Shown piece after piece: positions 22,956 through 33,065 of a stretch of DNA of 64,000 nt. The translations under genes and the position numbers were made by a program. How positions within the stretch are numbered: position 1 is the stretch's first letter; the number at the start of each line of letters is the position of its first letter. This DNA is from Megaustenia siamemsis (taxonomy: Eukaryota > Mollusca > Gastropoda > Stylommatophora > Ariophantidae): positions 57,364,103-57,428,102 of the forward strand of contig JAVIAB010000059.1 of assembly GCA_032433765.1 (NCBI GenBank). The letters are read 5' to 3'. The notes beneath the pieces were generated by a model that was not told where the DNA came from, made no database searches, and saw only the letters and a program-made list of their open reading frames with translations.

Positions 22956-24240
22956 TTTTTCGTGGAATCAGTTTTCATTGCAGCCGGAGCATCCCCATAT
23001 ACACTTCTCCGCTTGTCATGGCATTTCTTGAAGTATATACAGACTGATTTTTCCTGTAAAGTGTTGATTGTAGATACATCTGCTTTTCCCACTAAGCGTT
23101 CCAGATCGACCAGACCTTTTTCTATTTTTAGATTCCTTAGTCTCTCAATGTATGCATCATTACCCCACCCATTCTCTTTCTCTTCTCTTAAAGAATGAAA
23201 AACAAACTTGGTGATGTCCTCTTTGTCCAGAGTAAGGCCACACTCAGTGTCAGAGCTGCCAGTGAGCTTATCAGCTATTTCATTACCGTGGACACAGCGT
23301 GCCCTGGACAGTATGCTCAGGTTAACACATTCACTATAGAGCCATCCAAGAGCTGCATCCACTCCTGCCACAGAGACTGCCTGTAAATCTTCTGTAGCAT
23401 ACTTTGTATAGACTGCGTGATCCACTGTCTGTGTAAACAACCTTGTTACTGCAGTTGCTGCTTCTATCTCTTTTCTCATGCTAGACACTGTAAGGCCACA
23501 ATTACTAAATTCCATACCCACTTCTTTGCCATGTTGGTGTGCCACAAAACCCCAACCACTGCGCTGTCGATGTGATACAAAACCATCCATGTAGATGATA
23601 GGGTCCTGTGATGATGACACTTTTTCAATGGATTCCATTATTACAACCTCCGTAGATTTGTAAGACTCACTGGAGTCTGTAGAAATGTGGTTTTACAGAA
23701 GAATGTTGAGAATACCATGGACAGCTAAGAAGAGTAATGAAGAGGTTCTGAGAGAGGTCAAAGCAAAAAGAGAGCTAGTTTCCAATGTTAGGAAGAGACA
23801 ATCATCATTTTTTGGCCATGTAATGAGAAGAGAACAACTTGAATATATTGTAACAACTGGAAAAATTGAGGGACGAAGAGATAAAGGGAAGCAAAGAGAA
23901 AAAATAACAGACAGCTTAAGAGAATGGCTTGGCAGAAGGTCAACAACAGAAATGATAAATAACTGCAGAGATCGAAAGTTGTGGAGAGACATGATCACCT
24001 ACGCCACTTGGCCCGGTACTTGATGATGATGAGATTTGTAAGCCCAGTTGTGGCACTTGCTGTTGAGCTGAATTACATTGCCTCGTTTTTCAGTTACTTC
24101 TATCCAATCCTTGCCAGCCCTAATGTCATTCAGATCACATACTCTCCATATGGACTCTTCCATCTCGGCCAACCAGGATTTTCCATGCCTGATGCGTCTG
24201 CCCTTGAGTGCACCTAATTCTGAATGCAAGGGATGATTTA
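22943..24240 (-). pseudogene. LINE RNase H region, interrupted by a nested LINE
   Basis: On the - strand, 22943-23638 is a 231-residue frame. It has IIYMDGFVSHRQRSGWGFVA (first catalytic Asp), KEIEAATAV (Glu), an ATEDLQAV segment and RARCVHGNEIADKL (last Asp), which is the D-E-D-D layout of an RNase H domain in I-superfamily LINEs. The upstream part lies at 24043-24229. A 367-base LINE-D1 fragment (23665-24031) with an 11-bp target-site duplication separates the two halves. Taking out the insertion and one duplication leaves the reading frame uninterrupted across the joint. No RT domain is visible upstream. Confidence 0.75.
23665..24031 (+). mobile_element. LINE-D1 3' fragment, nested
   Basis: A 5'-truncated copy encodes the ORF2 C-terminus: MWFYRRMLRIPWTAKKSNEE, then RKRQSSFFGHVMRREQLEYI, GKIEGRRD and a REWLGRRSTTEMI end. 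It closes in ACTTGATGATGATG. Flanks are AGATTTGTAAG at 23654-23664 and 24032-24042. The 112-residue frame is open, but it is only a fragment. Confidence 0.9.
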
Positions 24241-24254
24241 TGTTCCTTCATCAC

Positions 24255-24760
24255 CATCAAGTACCGTGTCTGCTGGCGTAGGTGATCATGTCTCTCCACA
24301 ACTTTCAATCTCAACAGTGATTTATCATTCCTGGTGTTGACCTTTTGCCAAGCCGTTCTCTTAAGCTGTCTGGTATCTTTTCTCTTTGCTTCCCTCTATC
24401 TCTTCGTTCCTCAATTTTCCCACTTGTTACAATATATTCCAGCTGTTCCATTCTCATTACATGGCCAAAAAATGATGATTGTTTCTTCAAAATATTGGAT
24501 ATTAGTTTTCTTCTTGCTTTGTCCTCTTGCAGAACATTTTCATTACTCTTCTTAGCTGTCCATGGTATTCTCAACATTTTCTGTAAAACCACATTTGTAC
24601 AGCTTCAAGTGTTTTTCTTGTCTGTTGTCCTATTGTCCATGATTCACATCCATATGTTAAGACTGGCTCTACATAACATTTAAGAACTCTTTTTCTTATT
24701 TCTATTGTAACACTGCTTTTGCCTGAGCCATTGTGCATCTCACCTCTGTTGTACATCTGC
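24255..24760 (-). pseudogene. LINE-D1 3' fragment, minus strand
   Basis: The - strand frame at 24311-24756 has RKRVLKCYVEPVLTYGCESW, TIGQQTRKTLEAVQMWFYRK, then (after a frame change) MLRIPWTAKKSNENVLQEDK and a FFGHVMRMEQLEY segment. The 3' end lies at about 24255 in an ATGATGG/TGATGAAGG-like tail. It is nearly the same length and content as 52321-52850. Confidence 0.85.
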
Positions 24761-24802
24761 CATGAGAAGCCAACATTGTACCCAGATATTTAAATTCTTT
24801 TA

Positions 24803-24847
<45 letters not shown>
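24803..24847. repeat. (TA)n microsatellite
   Basis: Uninterrupted TA run of about 44 bases. Confidence 0.95.
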
Positions 24848-24849
<2 letters not shown>

Positions 24850-24889
24850 CTCTGCGATCAGGATCCAATCAGGGTAGGATTCCAGCTCC

Positions 24890-25185
24890 TCACATGAACT
24901 CAGCTGTCAGGTTAAGGGTGTTACAAACAGAACATCACAATTAGAGTCTGCCAGATCCACTCTGATTGAACACCCGTTAAAAACGTTGCACTGTGTTCTG
25001 TGCCAGTGGCCCAGTGCATCCGATTTCAGCCAGCATTTTATTCAGGTTTGCTTTCCCTAGCCTTTGATTGTCCCCAATCTTCCTGCAAGGCAGCAGGTGA
25101 TCTTTTCTGTAGGGGGATTCTGCCCTTAGATGGTCGGCCCTCCCAGGTTTACGAGCACCATCTGCCCGAGTCACTAGAGGTGACT
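24890..25185 (-). repeat. Interspersed repeat R3, minus-strand copy
   Basis: Reverse complement of the repeat at 1925-2095, with matching AGCATTTTATTCAGGTTTGC and CCAGTGCATCCGATT blocks. No coding capacity. Confidence 0.65.
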
Positions 25186-25187
25186 AA

Positions 25188-25770
25188 CACAGATATGCAC
25201 ACACAAAGATATGAGATGTGACAAACACATACATGCACATAGCGATACGAGGCATGACTAACACTGACATACATCAAGATATTTGATACATGACTAATAT
25301 AAACATGCACATAAAGATATGAGATATGACTGACATAGACATGCACCCACAAAGAAATTACACATGTCTAACATGGACATGCACACAAAGATATGAGATG
25401 TGACCAACATAGATAGGCACACACAAAGATATGAGATGTGACTAGCATAGCCGTGCAAACACAAGGATATGAGATGTGACATACACAGACATACACACAC
25501 AAAGATATGAGATATGACTAACATAAACATACACACAGAGATATGATATATCACTAGCCCAAACACAAAGATATGACACATGACTAACACAGATACACAC
25601 TAAGATATGAGATATGACTAAACACATACACACTTAAAGATATGAGACATGATTAACACGGACACTCCAAAATATGAGATATGACTAACATGACACACAC
25701 CAAGATATGAGCCATAGCCAGCACACACACACACAAGCCAAGATATGAGCCTTGGCTAGCAATGAAACAC
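25188..25770. repeat. Degenerate minisatellite, AAAGATATGAGATGTGACTA units
   Basis: About 15 units of roughly 36-40 bases contain ACAC(A)AAGATATGAGA, (T)ATGACTAACA and ACATGCACACA-like parts. Divergence grows toward 25770. The opposite-strand frames rich in Cys, Val, Ser and Tyr are repeat translations. Confidence 0.85.
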
Positions 25771-25917
25771 ACCAAGAAATGAACCATGTCCAGCACAGAA
25801 AGAAAATATCCAGTACACATTAAGGTATCCATATGCTTTGGTTTGTTGTAGTCGGCAGACTCTTCTTAACGTGGGAATCATCGACATACGAGACGCCGGC
25901 CCCCATGAACTGTTAAC

Positions 25918-26223
25918 AGATATCGTCCAAACAGTTGTAAGGAGATTTGAGAGTGCAGTCTGACCCATAGAACGTTCCCTTGCATGAACAGATCCCGGTT
26001 GACTGTTCACAGGTGTCGATGAAACAGTGGTCAGGACACTTGAGAGTGCAGTCTGGCCCGTAGTACGCTTCCTTGCTCGTACAGTCTGCTCTTTCTGTGT
26101 CACATATGATGTCACAGCCATCAGAACACGTCTGTTCGCACTGTAGCCCAAAATTACCATCAGGACAAGTGTCATCACAGGTATAGCCAGGATGTTTGCA
26201 ATGTTGGCATTTTCCGGATTTTC
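25918..26223 (-). CDS. EGF-repeat exon or exon relic (MEGF10/scavenger-receptor-F type)
   Basis: The - strand frame reads KSGKCQHCKHPGYTCDDTCP, then DGNFGLQCEQTCSDGCD, an AYYGPDCTLKCPDHC block and a TCEQSTGICSCKGTFYGSDC block, ending TLKSPYNCLDDI. The Cys spacing and the repeated YYGPDCTLKCP / FYGSDCTLKSP pattern are those of tandem EGF-like domains in MEGF10- and SREC-type receptors. An in-frame TGA lies just upstream, and a possible acceptor (TTCTTTATGTGAG) gives a start at 26223. A GTTAAC donor with a following stop would give an end at 25918. In the third repeat a Cys has become Ser. It may be one exon of a separate minus-strand gene or a decaying copy; no partner exons were found here. 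Confidence 0.55.
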
Positions 26224-26260
26224 CTCACATAAAGAACTGACACTAAGACAAGACCCGGAG

Positions 26261-26263
<3 letters not shown>

Positions 26264-26335
<72 letters not shown>
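26264..26335. repeat. (TA)n microsatellite
   Basis: Perfect TA run of about 70 bases directly abutting the truncated end of the LINE-D copy at 26337. Confidence 0.95.
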
Positions 26336-26336
<1 letters not shown>

Positions 26337-26338
<2 letters not shown>

Positions 26339-27470
26339 CCACTTGTCTTTATTGTACATGAAGTAATGTCTTTTTCTTTGTCGTTATCATTACTTCTGCC
26401 TTTCTGCTATTAAGACTAGGTCCTTTATTTTTGCTTTCCTTCGCTATAATATTTTTTGTAACTCATTTTCACTCTTAGCGATTAAGACTGTATCATCAGC
26501 ATACCCTAGATTATTTATATTATGTCCTCTGATTGTTATTCCCGACATGCCCCTTATGGATCTTAAAATAATCTCACTATACATATTAAATAAATCTGGT
26601 GACAGCACACCACCTTCGTCTAACACCATGTTTTATTTGTTGAAACATTCCCAATTAATTTCCAATTCTTATGGCCGCTGTTTGTTGCCAGTAAATGTTT
26701 TTTATCATTCTTAGATCTTTGCTGTCTACATCTATGCCTTCTAAAATTTTAATTATTTCTTGATGCTTTACTTTGTCAAATGCTTTGGTATAATCTATGA
26801 AACATAGGTATAGATCTATTTTCACCTTTATGGCTCTTTCTACTAAAGATCTTATGATGTATATGACATTATTCATTCCTTTACCTCCAACAAACCACAC
26901 TGTTCATCACTGATTTCTGGACTGATTTTGTTTCGCATTCTTCGCATGATGATTCTTAGTCATGTAACTCATAAGGCTTATTGTGCGATGATCATCGCAT
27001 TCAATCGCACCAGATTTCTATGGTAGGGCTATGAATATTGATTTGAGCATGTCGTCTGGTATATATCCGCTGTTGTAGATATTCAATATTTTTGTTATTA
27101 TTTCTATTCCAAAATCACCCATGGCTTCAATCTCTTCTTTAGTTATATTGTTTGGTCCAGGAAATTGTAATAAAATGCAATGAAGCAAAAGAAGCATGGC
27201 TAAAACAGAGATCCAAAGAGATTGAAACACATCAAAAAGGAGATACCAAAGCTATATACAAGAAAATTTAAAATTGAAGAATAAATAGAAAGAATAATTC
27301 AATCAAATACTGGATGTTTAAGATCAAATGAAGGAGAACTGTTGATTGAACAAAAAGCATAAGGGAACAATGGACATAAGATATTAAAGATTTTTACAAT
27401 GATGAACGAACAGAAGTAATATTAAGGATAATGGGGAAGGACCAGAAATACTCAAATAGGAAGTTGTAAC
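26337..27470 (-). mobile_element. LINE-D copy with 5' inversion
   Basis: From 27165 down to 26337 the - strand encodes LINE-D RT: GPNNITKEEIEAM, GYIPDDMLKSIFIALP, LCFIDYTKAFDKVKHQEIIK, IYWQQTAAIRIGN, GGVLSPDLFNMYSEIILRSI, NNLGYADDTVLIAKSENELQ (the YADD active site) and a GPSLNSRKAEVMI end. From 27172 to 27470 the preceding segment of the same protein lies on the + strand (VIKCNEAKEAWLKQ to the NDERTEV / GPEIL.EVV region). This is the arrangement produced by twin-primed reverse transcription. Stops and frameshifts make it inactive. Confidence 0.75.
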
Positions 27471-27506
27471 ATACATTGTTTGTTTTATCATTTTTGTATT
27501 TTTCTT

Positions 27507-27779
27507 TTAGCTCCTTATAGAGTATAGGTCATCAACAAGCACTTTTCCAAGCCATTCTGTTTCTTGCCATTCTTTTCAGATCGATCCATAGCCTCTCCAT
27601 GTACTTCATCTCTGCTTCTACCTGTCCCATCCAAGTATATTTTTGGTCTTCCTCTTTGTTTCCTCCCCAGGGGATTAAAAAAAAAAGGTGCCTGTCGTGT
27701 AATATTCTCAGTTTGTTTCCACGTTGTGTGTTCTATCCAGCTTCATCACCTTTGTTGTATCTAATTTTTGTATATTTGA
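27507..27779 (-). pseudogene. LINE-A ORF2 C-terminal fragment, minus strand
   Basis: Reverse complement of the unit at 46061-46321 and 40895-41175. The - strand has the degraded GRPKIYLDGTGRSRDEVHGE region and a WKVLVDDLYSIRS-like end. The 3' tail lies at 27507. Confidence 0.6.
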
Positions 27780-28014
27780 ATCATCATTGAGTGCTGTCTC
27801 TTCATCGAAGGTTGGCAACCATGGAGCGCCATTCCACTCTGTCTCTTGCTTTGATGGTGCAGATTGTCATAGATTGACTTGTCCATCTTTTGATGTTACT
27901 TGTCCATGTTAGTCTTGGTCTGCCTCTTTTACCTTGTTTTTTCCCTTCCAGTATTTGATTAGGCTGTTGTGTCTTTTAACATGCCCCAAAAATTTCATTT
28001 GTCTTGTTCTAATT
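27780..28014 (-). pseudogene. LINE-C 3' part, minus strand (split copy, downstream half)
   Basis: The - strand has RTRQMKFLGHVKRHNSLIKY, a KGKNKVKEADQD-like segment and the KARDRVEWRSMVANL end with an ATGATGATT tail, as in 54132-54806. It stops abruptly at TAATT (28010-28014), where the I-like LINE begins. The other half resumes at 31331. Confidence 0.8.
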
Positions 28015-28017
28015 AGT

Positions 28018-30430
28018 CTGGTAGTAGGAGACTTTAACAGCCACTCTGAAAGATGGGGATATAAGGAGTCCAATGTTCGAGGAGAAGAAGTGGAAGAATT
28101 GAAAATTGACAACAACCTATTCCTCATAAACTCTAGGGAGGACCCCCCAACCTTCTACTCAAGAAGATGGAAAACAACTTCCACTCCCTGCCTAGCATTT
28201 GCAACTGGAGACATATCTATCAAAATAACGAGAAAAGGGCTGAACCAATTTGGAGATAGTGACCATAGACCAGTCAAACTTTCAGTGGCTCTTGCTCACA
28301 AACAGGAGTTGCAAATACCTCTTCCCCGCTGGAACTATAAGATAGCAGATTGGGCAAAGTTTGCCAGGCTCACTGATGCATATACTGCGCCTAAAAACAC
28401 TTGAAAAGAAGGTCAATAAAATGATAGAGCGGTTAACAAATGGAATCCTGAGAGCTGCTAAAGAATCCATTCCTAGAGGTGCAAGAAGAAACTACAAGCC
28501 ATACTGGAGCAAGGAAATACAAAGACTAGAAGAGGAACTGGACTCTGCCAGAGAATTAGCAGGAACATCACACAACACAGGAGCAACATTGCCTACAAAG
28601 CAACCTCTGCCAAATACAGACGTGCGATCATGATATCAACAAGACAGAGCTGGATAGACAAAACAGAGAGCATTAATCTAGACAAAAGTGGTCATAAACT
28701 ATGGAAACTTGCGAAAGCTCTGAGCGACGAAAACAACTGCCGACCTCCAATATCATTAGCACATAATCAGAACACCCTCACAGGCAAAAGGGCAGCAAAT
28801 CTACTGATAGAGACTTACAAAAACATTAGTAGAATAAACATTCAATTAGACAAACAAAAAGCTGCAAGACGGGAAAACCAAGATGCAAAACACATGCCTT
28901 TAGCACCAGAAGAGCATCAGACGACCATCTTTACCCCTACTGAATTAGATGTTGTCCTCAAAGGATTGAAGCTCAAAAGTTCCCCTGGTAAAGATAGAAT
29001 CTCCAATGAAATGCTCCTAAATCTGGGACAGAAAGCCAAGAACCAGCTTCTAAGGATAATAAATGCTAGATGGAAGAGAGGTCATGTGTCGGCAATCTGG
29101 AAAGAAGCTATTATGGTGCCATCCTCAAGCGTGGAAAAGACCCACTAGATCCAAGAAGCTATAGACCAATTAGCCTACTGAGCTGCCTGAGTAAACTCAT
29201 GGAAAGGCTAGAAGACTTATGTGGCATTTGGAGACAAAACAACAAAGTGGCTTCCGTCAGCACAGATCAACTGAAGACCTGGTCACCTACATTGCACAGG
29301 AAATAGAGGATGCTATACAAGAAAAGAAACACACAATGGCAGTGTGGGTGGACATGGAGAAGGCTATTGATAGGGTATGGCGAGAGGGTTTAAGGAACAA
29401 GCTTTTTAGACTTGGCATCCAGGGTCGTTTATTCAATTGGGTCTCTTAATACCTTCAGGATAGAACAGCCAGAGTACAAGTTCAAGGTCAACTAAGTAAG
29501 AAGGTCTCAATTGAACAAGGTGGTCCACAAGGCGGAGTCCTGTCCCCAACACTCTTTTTAATTTTCATAAATGACATCGTAATGGACATTCCACCCAGAA
29601 TACACTCAGCATTATACGCAGATGATCTGGCGTTATGGGCTCGTGAAGGAAGTATGTCGGTGGCTGGACCCAGGATGCAAGATGTCCTAGGTGAACTTGA
29701 AAAATGGACGAACACCTGGTTCTTACCAATCAACGAAAAAAAAAAACTACATATACAATTTTCAGCCTATCAAGTAACACACTCTCTGCAAACTTGAAGA
29801 TAAAAGACCATACACTTCCTATTGACCATAACCCAACATATCTTGGCGTCACCATGAATCGCAGAATGACTTGGAAAAAATTAGATAAACAGAGCAAGAA
29901 AAAAAACCAGAAAATGAACTAATATTATGAAGAAATTGACAGGAACGGACTGGGGAGCAGACAGCAATATTTTGAATAGACTATACGTAGGAAGAGTCAG
30001 ACCAGTTCTAGAGTGTGGAGTCACAGCCTGGGCTATGGCTTCCAAATCACACCTTAGCAAAATTAACAGAACACAGAACTAAGCTGCCCGTATCATCACT
30101 GGTGCTATGAAATCTACACCTATCAAGACTCTAGAAACAGTAACAGGTTTACAACCCTTAGATGACAGACGGGTCACTAAAGTATTGCAACAAGCGGAGA
30201 AATATAGAAGACTCCTTAGCCACCCCATGCACCAAAGAATAACTGGTTTCGGAATTGTACGACTAAAGAGGAGCAACTTCGTTGCAATTGCCAATGAACT
30301 AACTAGTGGAGACCCAGTACTTTCCCAAACAATATCGAAACCCTTGGGCCCATCTGATATGTCTCCTCATGGAAAACATAAAATACCAGAACTTAAGGAA
30401 TATATAACAGGAATCATGAAAAAAGGTACC
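28018..30430 (+). pseudogene. Endonuclease (partial) and reverse transcriptase of the I-like LINE
   Basis: The endonuclease end shows VVGDFNSHSERWG and FGDSDHRPVKLSV (the SDH motif). RT motifs follow: LKLKSSPGKDRISNEML, then SYRPISLLSCLSKLMERL, QSGFRQHRSTEDLVTYI, WVDMEKAIDRVWREGL, EQGGPQGGVLSPTLFLIFIN-like, and HSALYADDLALWAREGSM with an intact YADD box. The thumb region has YLGVTMNRRMTWKK and a RIITGAMKSTPIKTLE segment. Frame changes occur near 28380, 28630, 29145, 29440 and 29800, so five or more separate lesions are present. Confidence 0.85.
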
Positions 30431-30499
30431 CACTGAGACACAGAAAGAAAACACGCAGCAGAAAAACACATACACGATACCTACCCACAGGACTATTGG

Positions 30500-31292
30500 T
30501 CCCACATATACACAGATGGCTCTGCTACAAATGCTACCAGCAATGGAGGGATAGGTGTGTTCTTGACGCTGAATAATCAGGACGAGATGACCAAGTCAAT
30601 AGCTACTGTGAAATTCTCAAACAACTTTAAAGCAGAAACTGAGGCCATCAGAGATGCTGCAACACTGGCTACTCAACACAAAAATAACATGCACAATAAA
30701 TTGGTGATTCTGACTGATGCACTGTCAGTACTATCAGCTCTAAAAAGCCCCAAGAACAATGAACTAGATGACTTGAGAACAACCCTGGACCAACTATGCA
30801 ATAATTTCCAGAGAGTAGTCATTCAGTGGATACCATCACACTGTAATATACACGGGAACGAATGCACAGACAAATTAGCTAAAGAGGGAGGGAGATTGTC
30901 ACAAGAGAACCACCTGCTCAGTTATGATGAAGCCAAATCCATCCTCAAAGTTCCATGAAAAATGGAAACGAGAACACCCAAAGCATAACGAGAGTGACGG
31001 ATACCACCAACTATCAAGGAGGGATCAAGTCATCATACTTCACCTACGCACTGGTCACAATAGAATGAGAAATCACATGTTCACCAAATTCAAAATAGGT
31101 ACAACCAGCCTTTGCCACAGTACACTGGACAATATAACTACAAAACATGTTCTACAGGATTGCCCCCAGTACACAGTCTTGACAAGAGCAATGTGGTCCA
31201 CACCCACCTCCCTGGAAGAGAAACTATATGGGGCAATCGATTCACTTAAACAGACAGCTGACTTCATGAGAGAGTCTAGAATCCTACTCTGA
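30500..31292 (+). pseudogene. RNase H domain and Cys/His tail of the I-like LINE
   Basis: The translation has YTDGSATNATSNGGIGVFL (first Asp), FKAETEAIRDAATLA (Glu), KLVILTDALSVLSAL (Asp) and IPSHCNIHGNECTDKLAKEG (last Asp), so all four acidic residues of the catalytic centre remain. The tail has LHLRTGHNRMRNHMF, then SLCHSTLDN and TKHVLQDCPQYTVL, a Cys/His-rich C-terminus typical of this group. A stop at 30957 separates the domain from its tail. The tail frame ends at 31292. Confidence 0.85.
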
Positions 31293-31330
31293 TTGAGTCT
31301 TGATCGCAGAGAGAGAGAGAGAGAGAGTTA

Positions 31331-31527
31331 TAATTGTGTTTAGTAGTTCTCTTTTCATGTTTAGTTGTTTTAAGACTTTGGCAATTGTTTTTTTTCTTTC
31401 CATCCAATTCTACCTATTCTTCTATAAATCCACATTTCAAAGGCTTCATTTTTCTGTTCTGTTTTCTTGTCTAATGTCCATGTTTCTGCACCATACAGGA
31501 ATATTGAGATGTAACATTTTGCTATTC
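31331..31527 (-). pseudogene. LINE-C, minus strand (split copy, upstream half)
   Basis: The - strand reads RIAKCYISIFLYGAETWTLD-like, KTEQKNEAFEMWIYRRIGRI-like and LLNTI sequence, in register with 54361-54560. It ends at the TAATT shared with 28010-28014. Together with 27780-28014 it is one LINE-C copy split by the 3.3 kb insertion. Confidence 0.75.
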
Positions 31528-32230
31528 TGAATATTATAATAAATTATATTCTGAATATTATTATAAAATTTTTATTGGTTTTCATCACACAAAATTTTAT
31601 TATACATTTAATGCTTTATTTATCATTTTGATGACACGATTATGTGAGTTGACTAATGTGACAGTAGTGTATTTTATTATTTTGATTCTTAATATTCACA
31701 TTAATTTTTTTTGTTCCATGTATATTGTAATGAACCTCAACTACTGAAATTAAATGTCTTCGAAGAATACTTATTGCGACAATAAAGGACAAAATGAGAA
31801 AGGAAGAAATTAGAAAAGCGTTGGAGTAACACTAGTCTTGAGCTTCATTTAGGTATAAGATATTAAATGGTTTGGACATGTAATAGTGGTTAACAACAAA
31901 CAGCATCGTACGGCATGCACTAACAACAAGATACAACACACAAAATATATAATTAGTTGCTCTTGCTTGTCCATCATTGTCTGTGATGGCTGTGCTGTCT
32001 TTGTCCTCTCTTAAAGTAGGTTCTATGTCTGCTTTGTCTGTTTACTCTCACACTTTCATAGACCCTGGATCTTTACCTGTACACAACTCATCTGTCACCT
32101 GGTCTTACCTCGTGACTGTTCACTCAGTTGGTCCTGCTACTGGCATTCGACCAGCTTTCTCTCACTGTGAGCTAACGGATTCATTCTTACCACAGCTAAG
32201 TCCTAATTATTTTGTATAAATATTTTCTAT
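31528..32230. other. Gene-free stretch
   Basis: AT-rich to about 31970, then mixed sequence. The block near 32105-32150 resembles 33175-33200 (CCTCGTGACTGTTC...AGTTGGTCCTGCTAC). No gene is supported. Confidence 0.4.
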
Positions 32231-32240
32231 AAATATGTAT

Positions 32241-32484
32241 ACTCTATAGAGAGTAAAGAGTCCCTGTTGCACAGGGAATATGGTGTTAGTGACCATAATT
32301 TTTACAGACTTTCGGCACATGATTTTTGGAGTAATGTGGTCGGTTTACGCCCATACTGCTTTACTTTCCCAGAAAAAATCTGGTACCCATTTAAGTCTGG
32401 GTGAACCCGGAAGTCGGTCAGGATCGGACCCGACCTCATGTCCTTTGCAGTCCAGTTACTAACCACTGAGCTATCACAGCTCCC
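32241..32484 (-). mobile_element. SINE-1 copy, minus strand
   Basis: It has the same body and tRNA-like head as 21775-22029, with the A box degraded to GTGATAGCTCAGTGGTTAGT and the B box to GGTCCGATCC on the - strand. AAATATGTAT flanks it (32231-32240 and 32485-32494). A third AAATATGTAT lies at 32758-32767 after the neighbouring R1 copy, so SINE-1 and R1 probably used the same target. Confidence 0.8.
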
Positions 32485-32494
32485 AAATATGTAT

Positions 32495-32757
32495 CTATCT
32501 ATCTATTGTCCTTTCGAGTCGAAGATAGCACATAGGGCAGAACTACAATCTCAAAAACAGAAACCTTGCGTGCCAAAATGGCACATATTGCAGAGATCAC
32601 TGCTTCTAAAATCTATGGTTCTGTTTCCATAACAATGCTTTTTACAATGACAGCTTTTCAAGCCATCAATCAACCTCCTTAGACGACATGCCTGGAAGGT
32701 CACAGTGTCACTATTCTTTACTTCCCACATAATGAGGCCTCGGTAACACACGGGAGA
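32495..32757 (-). mobile_element. Interspersed repeat R1, minus strand
   Basis: Reverse complement of the intact R1 at 42262-42536, including the CTTTCGAGTCGAAGA block, GCCAAAATGGCACATATTGC and a TCTATCTATC tail at its 3' end. R1 has no clear tRNA boxes. The GATA-type tail resembles that of LINE-B, so R1 may use the LINE-B machinery (inference). Confidence 0.75.
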
Positions 32758-32924
32758 AATATGTATACTCTGTATATAATTATTTTCTGTACATACGTAT
32801 ACTCTATTTCCACCTTTTACCCATCCTTCATCATGTAGCACATCCCTCTCTCATTTCATCATTTCATATCTTGGCCCTCTGGTTACTTCTTCTTGACCTG
32901 CCTGTCCTTATCATCGTAGATGTA

Positions 32925-33065
32925 GGAATATTTATCTGTTTCCCATCGTTTGTGGTTGTTGTTCTCGTTTTCCGAGGAAAGCCGCATATGGGCCAATACG
33001 TCAATATTTTGTTGTGTTCCTTTTTTGTAAAGCTGTCACCATACCTTATAAGACTGTACGTTATT
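32925..33065 (+). repeat. Interspersed repeat R4, copy 2
   Basis: Shares CGTCAATATTTTGTTGTGTT and flanking blocks with 1258-1430. Confidence 0.55.

Larger units (their letters stand above)
28015..31330 (+). mobile_element. I/Nimb-like LINE, EN-RT-RNase H, 5'-truncated
   Basis: A 3.3 kb element inserted into a LINE-C copy, with TAATT repeated at both ends (28010-28014 and 31331-31335). It starts inside the endonuclease domain, runs through RT and RNase H, and ends in a Cys/His tail plus a GA dinucleotide run (31308-31327). EN-RT-RNase H order is characteristic of the I superfamily of LINEs; assignment to Nimb or I within it is inference. Many stops and frameshifts, so no activity is expected. 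Confidence 0.85.

Noticed and set aside
22943..23638. The 231-codon minus-strand frame as a host RNase H gene
   Set aside because: It is flanked by LINE sequence, lacks introns and a start context, and has the I-superfamily LINE type of RNase H domain.
31977..32219. An 80-codon frame with Ser/Val/Leu-rich sequence
   Set aside because: No domain, no splice sites, and part of it recurs at 33175-33200, which indicates a repeat.
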